From contig NZ_CP050022.2 in NCBI RefSeq assembly GCF_011602485.2, forward strand, positions 6,158,001 to 6,222,000: a stretch of DNA of 64,000 nucleotides. The letters are read 5' to 3'. The translations under genes were made by a program, and so were the position numbers. This document shows, piece after piece, positions 37,901 to 46,750 of the stretch. The notes beneath the pieces are model-generated. The model was not told the origin of the DNA. It saw nothing but the letters and a program-made list of their open reading frames with translations, and did no database searches. Within the stretch, counting starts at the first letter, position 1, and every line of letters begins with the position of its first letter. Source of the stretch: Bradyrhizobium sp. 1(2017) (lineage in GTDB: Bacteria; Pseudomonadota; Alphaproteobacteria; Rhizobiales; Xanthobacteraceae).

Positions 37901-38157
37901 AGATTACTTGAATCGATGTGTTCGACGCCGTTGACCACCACCGGAGCGACGCGTTCGAAATTGGCACTGATGCGGTTGGCGATCTCCTTTGCGGGTAGAC
38001 CTGCATAGGTCCAGATCATGCTGACGACCGGGATGCCGATGCTTGGAAAAATATCCACTGGCGTACTGATGATGGCCAGTGGCCCCATGATCACGATCGC
38101 GATTGCCATAACGATGAAAGTATAGGGCCGGCTGAGAGCGATCTTGATAAGCCACAT
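34964..38157 (-). pseudogene. RND efflux permease, split by one frameshift
   Basis: Piece 1 (38157-36520) covers the first half of an AcrB/MdtB-like pump: PVDIFPSIGIPVVSMIWTYA, GLPAKEIANRI, the FLGSWRSTLII segment, and NLMTLGGLALAVGILVDDAT with the D-D proton-relay helix. It runs out of family sequence at YRRVLSDVLPG. Piece 2 (frame open above 36560 to 34964) continues RRRLFIPIFFGGALASVLLV with the rest of the pump to GRAVIGGLIVATIATLTFVP. Adding one G in GTTGCCCGG (about 36563) would restore VLARRRLF and a protein of about 1064 aa, a normal RND length. Genuine loss of function or a sequencing error cannot be separated here. Confidence 0.9.
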
Positions 38158-38351
38158 GACGGGCTCCCTTTCGAACGTTGCGGCGACATTCAGTCGTCGG
38201 TGACACAGCTGGATCTCCTGAGCGAACCGGCCAATCCGCCCGCAAACAGTCGATCACTGGCGAGCGAAACCCCTCGCCTGCTGCTGATTTTCAGTCTCCG
38301 GCGGACACGCCGTCGTGGTTTTACGGATAGGCTTTAACGCCAGACACGCCC

Positions 38352-38519
38352 TCACCCATCGCCGTCACCTTGGCGTCGCATCAGTTCGCCCCGAAAACCG
38401 ATATCTTCGGCAATAGCATCTCGCCGCCCGCGCAGTTCAGCCAAAGCAGCACCGCCGATGAGTCGCTGGAACTGCCCGTGCGCTTCGACTTCGGAAGTCC
38501 GATCGAAACGAGTCTTCAT
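38352..38519 (-). CDS. Small hypothetical protein
   Basis: 55 aa from ATG 38519 with a GTAGGGG-like site upstream. MKTRFDRTSEVEAHGQFQRL, then AALAELRGRRDAIAEDIGF, predicts helices rich in Glu and Arg. No family recognised. The stretch 38158-38351 has no gene. Confidence 0.3.
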   Translation of the reverse strand: MKTRFDRTSEVEAHGQFQRLIGGAALAELRGRRDAIAEDIGFRGELMRRQGDGDG

Positions 38520-38607
38520 GGCCCCTACGGTCAAGACCTCCCGTCTTGCAACGGGCTTGATCTTGTGAGCGTGGTCCCACGTGAATCGCACAATTCGGCA
38601 TAGCGGC

Positions 38608-38628
38608 CTTACCTGTCACTTGGTAGGC
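38608..38628. promoter_or_regulatory. TetR operator at the RND/TetR locus, copy 1
   Basis: CTTACCTGTCACTTGGTAGG is the reverse complement of the amidase-locus operator with 18 of 21 positions the same. It lies between the RND operon and the TetR gene. Confidence 0.75.
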
Positions 38629-38661
38629 TATTGGGATAGTATTGCGAGTTGAAGGATTCAA

Positions 38662-38682
38662 CCTACCTAACAGTTGGTCGAG
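38662..38682. promoter_or_regulatory. TetR operator at the RND/TetR locus, weak copy 2
   Basis: CCTACCTAACAGTTGGT keeps 15 of 21 positions of the same operator, spaced 54 bp from copy 1 and 20 bp ahead of the TetR start. Confidence 0.5.
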
Positions 38683-38701
38683 AAAAGTTGAGGCGATGGT
38701 G

Positions 38702-39262
38702 ATGAGCGAAAGCGCGAAAGAAGCGATCCTTGTTGCGGCGCGTCGGACAGCTCAGGCGCACGGGTATGCCGGACTGAACTTCCGTGACATCGGAGATGAG
38801 GTCGGCATCAAGGCTGCGAGCATCTATCACCACTTCCGCAGCAAGGCAGATTTGGGTGCAGCGGTAGCGAAGCGCTATTGGCAAGACACGGCGGCGAATC
38901 TTGAAGCTCTTTCAAAGGCGAACGGCGATCCGAGAAAGGCGCTTCGGGCCTATCCGGGACTCTTTCGTCGATCGCTCGAGGAGGACAATCGAATGTGCCT
39001 CTGCAGTTTCATGGCGGCCGAGTACGACGACCTGCCGGAGACGGTGAAGACGGAAGTGCAGACGTTCGCCGATGTCAATGTGGCGTGGCTTACCAGAATG
39101 CTCGCCGCGGCTTCTGTTCCCGCCAGCAAGCGTGAGACTAGGGCTCGCGCAATCTTCGCTGCCGTTGCCGGCGCGCAACTGATGGCGCGGAGCCGTGCGG
39201 ACCTAAAGCTGTTCGATGCGCTGATCGACAGCTTTCGCGGATCCGGTCTGATCCCAACTTGA
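38702..39262 (+). CDS. TetR/AcrR family regulator, intact paralogue
   Basis: 186 aa from ATG 38702 (GAGG eight bases upstream). HTH: AILVAARRTAQAHGYAGLNF, RDIGDEVGIKAASIYHHFRS. C-terminal half: CLCSFMAAEYDDLPETVKTE, a group common in TetR proteins acting on electrophile or drug-response genes; adjacent cysteines (CLC) might sense reactive compounds. Divergent from the RND operon. Strong DNA similarity to the dead copy at 24210-24761 indicates a shared origin, and the operators at both loci match, so it may control both. Confidence 0.93.
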   Translation: MSESAKEAILVAARRTAQAHGYAGLNFRDIGDEVGIKAASIYHHFRSKADLGAAVAKRYWQDTAANLEALSKANGDPRKALRAYPGLFRRSLEEDNRMCLCSFMAAEYDDLPETVKTEVQTFADVNVAWLTRMLAAASVPASKRETRARAIFAAVAGAQLMARSRADLKLFDALIDSFRGSGLIPT

Positions 39263-39564
39263 ATGCCGTTCGTAGGAGGGTGAGCCCGGTCTTCCATGCA
39301 CTGCACGTTCGCTGCTTTCTGTGCCCGTCTCCATGATCCCGTGGACGCAAGCTGACTTTTGCGCCCGCAAAGCCTCAATCAGTGTGGCTCTACGGATGTC
39401 GCCCTTTGGAAACTCACAACGGCCAGCGAGTGAGCTTGGAATGACGATTGCTGTCGTTAACAAGGACACCGTACTGTGAATTTGGAAGACTTGCGCGCAA
39501 TCCTCTGGTGGCTAGATCGCTTCGGCAACCTCAATGGATCACGCAAACAGAAAGACCCTTCAAG
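39263..39564. other. Intergenic, no gene seen
   Basis: 302 bp; an 88-aa minus frame (39203-39469) overlaps the TetR end and lacks family features. Confidence 0.4.
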
Positions 39565-40086
39565 ATGATTAGATTCGCCGGAGCTCTTTGGGCCGCGATA
39601 TGTCAACCGTGGCGCAGAATTACACTGCCCCACAGCCTGCAGTGCCTCGTCGTCGGATTGTTGGCATCGCTGACTTCACAAGCCTACGCTCAGCAGCAAA
39701 CGGAAGCGCGTCATCAAACGGACGTCACGATCAAGCAATTGCTTTCCACGATGACTACGTCGGCGGGGCAAAAGATCGTACTGCCCAAAAATGGCGCGGA
39801 GCTTATAGCGTCCATCTTCGAAATTTCCCCTGGAGCGCATCTTCCAGAGCACGAGCATCCATATCCTCGATATGGTTACATCTTGTCGGGAAGCTTACGC
39901 GTGACCGACACAGAAACCGGTCAAAGCAAGACGTATCGGCCGGGAGACTTCGTGGTGGAGTCGGTGGGGCGCTGGCATACTGGTGCCAGTGAAGGAGAGG
40001 AGCCGACACGGCTTCTCGTTATCGACATCGTCCAGCATGGACGCACCAACACCGTACTGCGTAAGTCACGGGAAGGTAGTGGGTAA
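39565..40086 (+). CDS. Secreted cupin domain protein
   Basis: 173 aa from ATG 39565; a longer upstream frame lacks a signal. Residues 1-43 form a signal region with hydrophobic core CLVVGLLASLTSQAYA. The mature part has a cupin: SPGAHLPEHEHPYPRYGYIL then SGSLRVTD (motif 1 with H-x-H, Y in place of E) and RPGDFVVESVGRWHTG (motif 2 His). Periplasmic metal-binding cupin of unknown role. No operon partner. Confidence 0.82.
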   Translation: MIRFAGALWAAICQPWRRITLPHSLQCLVVGLLASLTSQAYAQQQTEARHQTDVTIKQLLSTMTTSAGQKIVLPKNGAELIASIFEISPGAHLPEHEHPYPRYGYILSGSLRVTDTETGQSKTYRPGDFVVESVGRWHTGASEGEEPTRLLVIDIVQHGRTNTVLRKSREGSG

Positions 40087-40209
40087 CGCGGGAAGGTTGC
40101 GCAGTGTCGGCGCACATGGTTGGGTGTGTCGACAATCCGACAAGGCTCGACGCACCGACGTGGCTCCCCGGTGCAGAGCTTGGGCGACCGACTATCATTG
40201 TCAGAAATC

Positions 40210-40480
40210 CTATTGGGCTGTTCGGCGCGGAAGTGTGATCGCATTAGAAGCGCTTGCGACATATCGGCCCCAAGCCTCCATCAATTGTCGTCGCTTCTTC
40301 AAGGCGCTGCCGCGTCGATAGGCTTGCTCCGTTTCGTCGCCAACTTTGTGCGCTAACGCCATCTCGGCGATATCGCGCTCGAAGCGAGTTTCATCACCTG
40401 CTCAATCCCGAAAGCTCGACCGACAGCCGTGCGTCGTCATCGCCGGATAGACCGCCTTGAGGGGGTGTAGCCCCACCATT
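40210..40480 (-). pseudogene. Tyrosine integrase C-terminal remnant
   Basis: Minus strand. MTTHGCRSSFRD holds the HxxR box, then an in-frame TGA at 40404-40402 where the family has Trp (FRDWAGE). It continues ERDIAEMALAHKVGDETEQA and YRRGSALKKRRQLMEAWGRY to the stop at 40210. The second catalytic His (ALAHKVG) and the nucleophile Tyr (AYRRG) are both kept. This is the end of a P4-type phage/island integrase, the class that inserts into tRNA 3' ends. Nothing of the N-terminal arm-binding domain remains. Confidence 0.85.
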
Positions 40481-40895
40481 GAACGCGGATTAGACGAATA
40501 TCCGCGAACTTCCGTGGACCACCGCGGAATGTCGATTGGGGAATTATGCAGAACTAACAGATAGTTAGACGCCACCCCCGACTTGGAGCGGACGAAAGAA
40601 AAAATGCTAGGCGACTGTGGTGATGCCAGTCGCGGCAAAATGCAGTCCCCGAAAGAGCATCCGCGACGAGTTGCGTCACCCGAGCGTTGAGCTTCGCGTC
40701 GCCTAACGGCGGCAGTGGCGGAGGAAGAGAATCTAGAAAGAAAATTGCTCCGATTTCTGATCGCGAACGACGACCTTCCATTCGGAAGGAGGAACCTGGC
40801 TCCATCACGGCAACTTCGCTGTGCACGAAGACATCGGCCGCGGTGTTCGGGAACCATTTCTAAGAGTCCCAAGTTAATTTGTGGGGAAGGGTCCG
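40481..40895. other. Intergenic beside the integrase remnant
   Basis: 415 bp. A minus frame enters from the integrase side without family match. No tRNA or direct repeat recognised here. Confidence 0.35.
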
Positions 40896-41084
40896 ATGAA
40901 GAGGACCATCGCCATGAGGACCGGATATCTCGCTGCGATTATGATAGCCGTACTCGCCTCCAGTGCGGCGCTGGCGGTCGACCCAGTCGACTCGAGGCCT
41001 TCCGAAAAGCAGTTCTTGCCGGGTGCCGCACAAGTAGCGGCACGATTAGCGGCGTCCGTAGATGCGTTTTCGCTTCGGTTCTAA
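40896..41084 (+). CDS. Short exported protein
   Basis: 62 aa with GGAAGGG shortly upstream. MKRTIAMRTGYLAAIMIAVL then ASSAALAVDP is a Sec signal with cleavage near ALA. Only about 30 residues remain after it, so it could be a truncated gene. No family seen. The next 275 bp (41085-41359) hold no convincing gene. Confidence 0.45.
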   Translation: MKRTIAMRTGYLAAIMIAVLASSAALAVDPVDSRPSEKQFLPGAAQVAARLAASVDAFSLRF

Positions 41085-41359
41085 CACCCACGCGCATCTT
41101 AAACGTATTGGCGGCGGGGTTTCGGTCTCTTAAGCGCCGTCGCGAAATCCCCAGTGGCCCGACCGGCGCCGCTACCCGCACACCAAGCGACCGTGCGCCC
41201 GTATCGATGACGGTTCATCGGCTTGCATGTCACGGCCGCCCATCGATGAAATCGACAAGCTCGCTAGCGGCCCTACTGAGTCATCGGGCGACCGACCGAA
41301 GCGAGCAGTAAGTAAATGGCGGAGGTATGCCTTGCCCCTGCGGCAGCGGGGAACTGACG

Positions 41360-41578
41360 ATGTTCAACACAGAGACGGTCTTCCACCTGATTGGCGACCC
41401 CTGCCTGAAGCTGTACCGGGCCAAAGGCAAAGGCTTTTGGTATTTCGAGTTCGACGATCGCGTGCGGTTCGGTACCAAGCAGGTGTTGGTGAAGCGAATC
41501 AACGACCTGCCACTCGATACATGGGTGAGTAAGGGCAGGACATTCGCGGCCGCGATGCGGGTAAAACACAAGCGGTGA
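41360..41578 (+). CDS. Small conserved hypothetical protein
   Basis: 72 aa from ATG 41360. MFNTETVFHLIGDPCLKLYR, FWYFEFDDRVRFGTKQVLV, KRINDLPLDTWVSKGRTFAA resembles small proteins I associate with Bradyrhizobium (MFNT-VFELIG, Y-Y-FVYDD, RLNDM-LD-W). Beta-rich, soluble, unknown function. A GTG-type start at 41327 adds an unlikely leader. Confidence 0.6.
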   Translation: MFNTETVFHLIGDPCLKLYRAKGKGFWYFEFDDRVRFGTKQVLVKRINDLPLDTWVSKGRTFAAAMRVKHKR

Positions 41579-41662
41579 CGGCGAGAGCAAGCAGTGAGCA
41601 GCAGACTTTAAGCATGGATAGCCCGTCGCGGGCGTGTTTGCCGCGAATCGCGCGCGAGTAGA

Positions 41663-44600
41663 TCACCGTCGCTGATAACGGCCTCCCCAGACGCGTAGTT
41701 CTTCAAGCAGTGCTTTGCCTTCCCTCAAGTCTTTCGTGCCGAAACCCTCGCTGAACCAACCGTAGACTGGCTCGAGGGCACCGCGTGCCACATCGCGCTT
41801 ACCCTGGTCGCGCCTTAGCCGGGCAAGGCTAATGGCAGAACGAAGTTCCCAGAGCTTCGCCTCTTGTTGGCACGCAATCGCGATGGCGTGGCGAAAGTCG
41901 GCCTCCGCTTCGGCCTCGGCGCCTTGGTGAGCAGTCAGCAACAGTTCGCCTCGGCGCCGATACAGCTCGGCCTCGAACCAACGCACCCCTGACCTCTCGG
42001 TCAAAGCCAAGGCCTCGGCGAGCTGGCCGAGCGCGTCTTCGGGACGCCCCGATTTGGCGTACGCCGTGGCCAGCTGTGCGAGGTAGAGCGGAAGGGTCCA
42101 GGCCGCGCCCGACGCCTGGAACCCCGCGATGCCGCGCCGCAGCAGATCCGTTCCAGCCTCGCCCTCACCAGCCTCGACTAGCGTCCAGCCTCGATATGCC
42201 GTTCCCATCGCAAGGAAGAAGCCAAAGCCATGCTCGGTGGTAAGTGCGACCAGCTCATCCGCCCGCTGGCGAACGGTAGGCGGATCCTCGACCACGAAAT
42301 GGAGCCGGCAGGAGACGCTGAGCGCGAATGCGAGGCTGATAGGATGCGACAGCTCGCGTGCTTCCGCCAAGGCTTCCCTGCTCAGTGCTCCAGCCTGATC
42401 GGCAAAACCAAGAAGCCCGAGCGTCAGCGACAGGAAGGAAAGCATCGCGACGCGGGCGTTTTCTGCGAGCAGAGCCGTCAGAGAGCGCTGCTGCGCCGGC
42501 TCGTATAGGGCGAGCCCGCGCTCGAGATGGGCTCGCGCCAAGACCAATTGTCCGCGATGAAGCCAGCTATCGCCGACCGCCCGATGGCCTGCGACCAAGA
42601 TGGCCGCATCGTTCTGTCGTTCGGCCAAGTCGAGCAGTTCCTCGGCGATGGGATGCGATCGGTCCGGTTCGCCGCGCACGTGATAATGCACGAACTCGCC
42701 CCACAGCGCCTTGAGCAGGTTCGGCCTGTCGTTCAGTAACTCGCAGAGACGGCGCGCCCGCACGTAGGCCTTTCCGGTTTCTTCGGCCGCATGCCCCTTC
42801 GCGGCGATCAGGGCACCGCCGAGCGCGAGTTGAAGCTCAGCTTCGGTGCGCTGGTGCCCGGGGGTATCCGGCAGATGAGATAGAAGATCGAGCGCCTTTC
42901 GCATCTGGTTGATCGCCTCTGTCATCGCCGAGCGAGCCTTGGAGCGCTCGCCGGCCTTGTGCCAATAGGAAACCGCCTTCTCGACCAGACCCGCATGCCC
43001 GAAATGGTGGGCGAGGATCTCCGGTTGCTCTTGGGCGCCCGTAGCAAGCCTATCCTCGAGCATGCGAGCGATCCTCGCGTGCAGCTCGCGGCGTTGGCCG
43101 CGCAACAACGTGCCGTACGCTGCGTCCTGCACCAATGCGTGCTTGAAGAGGAAATTGGCATCGGGCGGTTCGCCGCGCCCGAACACCAGCTCGGCGCTGA
43201 TCAGCCGGGCGAGCGCCGCTCGCAGCTCGCTGTCGCCCCGCTGTGCGACGGCGGCGAGGAGATCGTAGGAGAACTCGCGGCCAATGGCCGCGCCAATTTG
43301 CGCCACCTCCTTAGCTATCGGGCCGACACGATCGAGCCGTGCCATTAACGAAGCGTGCAACGTGGCCGGCACTGCCAGTCCCGGCAGCGGCGCAGCGGAA
43401 ACGGCTCTCGCAATTCCGTCAGGGCCCGCCTCGAGCACTGCCTTGGTCAACTCTTCAACGAACAGCGGCACGCCGTCCGTTCGTTCGGCAATTTCATTGA
43501 CGATTTCGTCCGGCAGTGTCCGGACACCGGCCACGCTTCGGATCAGCGCAGCGCCAGCGCGCTGGTCGAGATGGTTCAGCACGATCAATGTGACATGGGA
43601 CCTGTCGGTCCATACGGTCTGAAACTCGGGCCGGTAGGTGACCAGCACCAACACCGGGAGGCTTGCTACGCGATCGACCGTCCGGTCGAGCAACTCGCGC
43701 GAGCTAGGGTCGATCCATTGTGTGTCCTCGAATACGACGATGATTGGATGTCTTCGCGCCAGAGATTCAAGTTGCCGAAGCAGTGCGTCGAAGCTTCTCT
43801 CCTTCTTTTGCTGCGGTGTGAGGAAGAGTGGCAGGTACTGATTACCCGGCGGGATCGAGAGCAATTCGGCAAAGATTGCCACGTCCCCGTCGGGCGGCGA
43901 TGCCGGGGATAAAAGCGCTTGGAGTTTATCGAGCTTGGACCGCGGTGTGTCCTCACGCTCAAAACCAGCGGCTCGCTGGAGCTGTGCAATGAAGGGATAG
44001 AGCGCGCTTTCCTGATGATGTGGTGAGCAGAAATAGCGCAAGCAGGTGTGCGGCTCGCGCTCGATACGCTCCTGGAGAGCCGCGACGAGGCGCGACTTGC
44101 CGATCCCGGCCTCGCCGGCTAGCAACATGACCTGACCGGTCCCCGTCCGCGCGCGCCGCCAGGCTTGTTCCAGCCGCGCCAGTTCCTCCTCGCGCCCGAC
44201 CAGCGGAAGGACCGCAGGGTGCAGCGCCTCGAAGCGGCTTTCTGCCGTACCCTCACGCAGCACCCGCCACGCGTGCACCGGCGCGACGAAGCCCTTCAGA
44301 GTGACCGCGCCGAGATCTTCGTAGTCAAAAAGCCCGCCGATGAGCCTACGCGTGTCCTCAGCGATCACCACCCCATCCGGCTCGGCGAGCGCCTGCAGTC
44401 GCGCGGCCAGGTTCGGCGTCTCGCCAAGCACCGCCAGAGTCTCCGTGGCTTCGCTGCCGATAAGGTCGCCGACGATGACGAGACCTGTCGCGAGCCCAAG
44501 GCGAACCCGCAGCTCGACCTCCCGTGGGGCGCCCGGCGCGTGGCTGGCGCAAGCGATTTCAAGCGCCGCGCGCACCGCGCTCTCGGCATCGTCCTCATGT

Positions 44601-45052
44601 GCTGACGGATGGCCGAACAGGATCAGCATGCCGTCGCCGATGTATCGGCTGATGGTGCCGCCGTACTTGCGTACGATCGCCGCCACACTATCGCGGTACT
44701 CGGCGATTATGTCCCGTAGATCCTCCGGATCGAGCTTTGTAGCAAGCGCCGTCGAGCCAACGAGGTCGCAGAACATAACTGTGAGCTGCCGGCGCTCGGC
44801 GGAAGAACTTGGCGCGGGTGACGCGGTCGAGCGCCCCGCGGCCCCCGCCACGTTGGCTGTCGACACGCAGGCCGCTGGTGTTACTCGCGCCGCTCTCGTC
44901 GACGTGAGCGTAGCCCCACAGTCGCCGCAGAACTTTTTGCCTGACGGATTGTCGGCGCCGCACGCAAGGCAGCGAACGAATAGCAGCGCGCCGCAATCGC
45001 CGCAGACCTTCTTGCCCTCCGGATTGACTCTCCCGCAGCTTGGGCAATCCAT
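41663..45052 (-). CDS. Zinc-ribbon/class III cyclase/AAA ATPase/TPR protein
   Basis: 1129 aa. Two zinc ribbons (CPSCGRVNPEGKKVCGDCG and CLACGADNPSGKKFCGDCG, residues about 3-47), then a class III nucleotide cyclase domain from about 87 (LTVMFCDLVGSTALA with metal Asp, RYIGDGMLILFG with the second Asp), an AAA_16 ATPase (VGREEELARLEQAW; Walker A in AGEAGIGKSRL; Walker B-like IIVVFEDTQWID), and a long C-terminal TPR array. This is a widespread rhizobial architecture thought to couple cyclic-nucleotide synthesis to an NTP-driven switch; the activating signal is unknown. A micro-ORF with one membrane helix lies just upstream. Confidence 0.95.
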   Translation of the reverse strand: MDCPSCGRVNPEGKKVCGDCGALLFVRCLACGADNPSGKKFCGDCGATLTSTRAARVTPAACVSTANVAGAAGRSTASPAPSSSAERRQLTVMFCDLVGSTALATKLDPEDLRDIIAEYRDSVAAIVRKYGGTISRYIGDGMLILFGHPSAHEDDAESAVRAALEIACASHAPGAPREVELRVRLGLATGLVIVGDLIGSEATETLAVLGETPNLAARLQALAEPDGVVIAEDTRRLIGGLFDYEDLGAVTLKGFVAPVHAWRVLREGTAESRFEALHPAVLPLVGREEELARLEQAWRRARTGTGQVMLLAGEAGIGKSRLVAALQERIEREPHTCLRYFCSPHHQESALYPFIAQLQRAAGFEREDTPRSKLDKLQALLSPASPPDGDVAIFAELLSIPPGNQYLPLFLTPQQKKERSFDALLRQLESLARRHPIIVVFEDTQWIDPSSRELLDRTVDRVASLPVLVLVTYRPEFQTVWTDRSHVTLIVLNHLDQRAGAALIRSVAGVRTLPDEIVNEIAERTDGVPLFVEELTKAVLEAGPDGIARAVSAAPLPGLAVPATLHASLMARLDRVGPIAKEVAQIGAAIGREFSYDLLAAVAQRGDSELRAALARLISAELVFGRGEPPDANFLFKHALVQDAAYGTLLRGQRRELHARIARMLEDRLATGAQEQPEILAHHFGHAGLVEKAVSYWHKAGERSKARSAMTEAINQMRKALDLLSHLPDTPGHQRTEAELQLALGGALIAAKGHAAEETGKAYVRARRLCELLNDRPNLLKALWGEFVHYHVRGEPDRSHPIAEELLDLAERQNDAAILVAGHRAVGDSWLHRGQLVLARAHLERGLALYEPAQQRSLTALLAENARVAMLSFLSLTLGLLGFADQAGALSREALAEARELSHPISLAFALSVSCRLHFVVEDPPTVRQRADELVALTTEHGFGFFLAMGTAYRGWTLVEAGEGEAGTDLLRRGIAGFQASGAAWTLPLYLAQLATAYAKSGRPEDALGQLAEALALTERSGVRWFEAELYRRRGELLLTAHQGAEAEAEADFRHAIAIACQQEAKLWELRSAISLARLRRDQGKRDVARGALEPVYGWFSEGFGTKDLREGKALLEELRVWGGRYQRR

Positions 45053-45118
45053 GCCGCACCTGATCGATTACATTAGGCTTTTCAGAGCGCGCTTCTTGAA
45101 GATGTCTTCGTCTGCCGC

Positions 45119-45208
45119 CTACCAAGCGCCAACGGCAATCAAAGCCGCTATACCCAGGAGGAGAACAGAGGCGATGGTCGTAGGGAAGATGAGCCAATCG
45201 GGTATCAT
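45119..45208 (-). CDS. 29-aa single-helix membrane micro-protein, extendable past an amber stop
   Basis: GGAGG five bases upstream of ATG 45208. MIPDWLIFPTTIASVLLLGI then AALIAVGAW forms one transmembrane helix and ends at TAG (45121-45119). The same frame goes on 16 codons (AADEDIFKKRALKSLM) to TAA at 45068, a plausible basic cytoplasmic tail. Either a TGG-to-TAG mutation or a genuine micro-protein. It lies 66 bp upstream of the cyclase gene on the same strand. Confidence 0.45.
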   Translation of the reverse strand: MIPDWLIFPTTIASVLLLGIAALIAVGAW

Positions 45209-45966
45209 CGTTGCCTCCCGAGCGGTTGCCTCAAGAAGCGTAAGCCGCAGGCGCCGCAAGAATTATTAACTGGCTAACACTTTGTAGCGGCAGCGTATTT
45301 TCAATCTAAGAAAGATGATTTCAGCGTCCTCGCTCGCAACGCGAAAGCTGGTCGCGAGAGGGATGGTGCCTGCATCTGTGGGCAGTCCGCCTACTTATTG
45401 CTAGTCGATGAAGGACTCCCGCCCTGACAGCGGTGCAGGCCCGCGGGCGTAGCGTTCTCCACCTCGTCAAATACCTCTTGTACTCATCCCAAAGCGTCAG
45501 AGAGGATGGACTGAAGAGATTCATTGCCCATGCTGCCCAGATGATCCCTGCCCGTCCCAATGGCTTCTCTAGGTCATCTTTGACCCAGGCTCCTTCAGCA
45601 TGACTCTAAGCTTGTCTTTACCCCACAGCCATCGGTCTCGATCCCGAAGCCCGCGTGAGCTCTACTGGCGATAGCCGACATCACAACAGGATGAGCGGCG
45701 TTCGGCTGCGGGCCACTTCCGGACTCATGCACCGCAACAAACGAGAGTCTTATTCGATCACCTCATCTGCGCGGCCGAGCGGCGGCAACGGAATGGAGAG
45801 ACCGCAGGGCACTTTTGCCGCGCATCGGCATGGTGGTGAGCCCGAAACAGCAAAGCGTGCGCGTCGCTGACGAGCTGCGATTCCGAAGCATGGAAATTCG
45901 CTGATGTTCCGCTATTCTGTATTGAGCTGCAATTCTGTAGCGGTTATCTCGAAACGAGGTTCGCCC
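45209..45966. other. Intergenic with a dispersed-repeat copy
   Basis: 758 bp. A minus frame (45321-45560) and a plus frame (45655-45870, with the pattern YSITSSARPSG known from false ORFs in this repeat) show no protein family. Confidence 0.45.
45660..45790. repeat. Dispersed repeat copy
   Basis: GATAGCCGACATCACAA then GGGCCACTTCCGGACTCATG, CACCGCAACAAACGAGAG, TTCGATCACCTC. It aligns by eye with the copy at 62425-62495 and partly with that at 4797-4860. Confidence 0.6.
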
Positions 45967-46713
45967 ATGACCTCCGTGTCCTGGATCAGGCGGCTCGGCG
46001 CGCCGCTCGTCGCTTTTGTTTTGATCATCGGGCCGTCGTTTTCGCCGATACATGCTGTTGAGGATGCTGGAAAGGTTGGCGTGGTGTCCTTTGGCCTGTT
46101 CGGCGATCAAGGCGTGTTTAGATCCGAGGCGACTGGCGCAGCTCAGATCGTAGCCGGCCGTTTCGAGACTGGCCCGATCAACGTGCAGTACAATTCCAAG
46201 AAAGGCGGAAGCGCAACGATCGAAGCCCTGGCCCGGTCGTTGCAAGTGACAGCCAACCGCTTGGATGCCGAGAAAGATGTTCTCTTTTTGATTCTTACCT
46301 CGCATGGCTCTCCGGACGGCCTTGCAATCAAGGCGGGGCGGGTCACACAAACGCTCACGCCGTCTCGTCTCGCCGACATGCTCGCAAAGACGGGTGTGCG
46401 ACACAAGGTGGTGGTCATCTCGGCATGTTATTCCGGGGTCTTCATCCCGCGTCTAGCGAATGCCGATGTGCTGGTCATCACCGCGGCCGATGCCAGCCAT
46501 CCGTCTTTCGGCTGTGAGGACAAGGCCAAGTGGACCTATTTCGGCGACGCTTTTTTCAACGTCGCGCTCCGGCAGGCCGTCAGCCTAAAGGAGGCGTTTC
46601 TCGATGCGCGCTCACTCATCCGGAAGCGAGAATTCCGGGAGCATTTCGAGCCGTCGAATCCCCTCATGGCAGGCGGTGCAAACGTGCTACCATTGCTTGT
46701 CGGACGCCGTTGA
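45967..46713 (+). CDS. C13 (legumain-like) family peptidase, exported
   Basis: 248 aa from ATG 45967 (GAGG upstream). Signal peptide LGAPLVAFVLIIGPSFSPIHA. The caspase-like fold has its His in FLILTSHGSPDGLAI and Cys in VVVISACYSGVFIP, the dyad of clan CD family C13, followed by ITAADASHPSFGCEDKAKWT. Periplasmic cysteine protease of a type widespread in alphaproteobacteria; substrate unknown. Convergent with the VOC gene downstream. Confidence 0.9.
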   Translation: MTSVSWIRRLGAPLVAFVLIIGPSFSPIHAVEDAGKVGVVSFGLFGDQGVFRSEATGAAQIVAGRFETGPINVQYNSKKGGSATIEALARSLQVTANRLDAEKDVLFLILTSHGSPDGLAIKAGRVTQTLTPSRLADMLAKTGVRHKVVVISACYSGVFIPRLANADVLVITAADASHPSFGCEDKAKWTYFGDAFFNVALRQAVSLKEAFLDARSLIRKREFREHFEPSNPLMAGGANVLPLLVGRR

Positions 46714-46750
46714 ATGACCGGCCGCGAGTGTGGCTGCAGCGGACGGAAGC

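Noticed and set aside
36919..37911. 330-aa plus frame inside the RND permease
   Set aside because: Shadow of the pump gene on the other strand.
800..40480. Single 40-kb island from the tRNA fragment to the integrase remnant
   Set aside because: The integrase of such islands normally adjoins the tRNA; here they are 40 kb apart and no second tRNA copy was found near 40 kb.
45655..45870. 71-aa frame with YSITSSARPSG
   Set aside because: Pattern of false ORFs inside the dispersed repeat.
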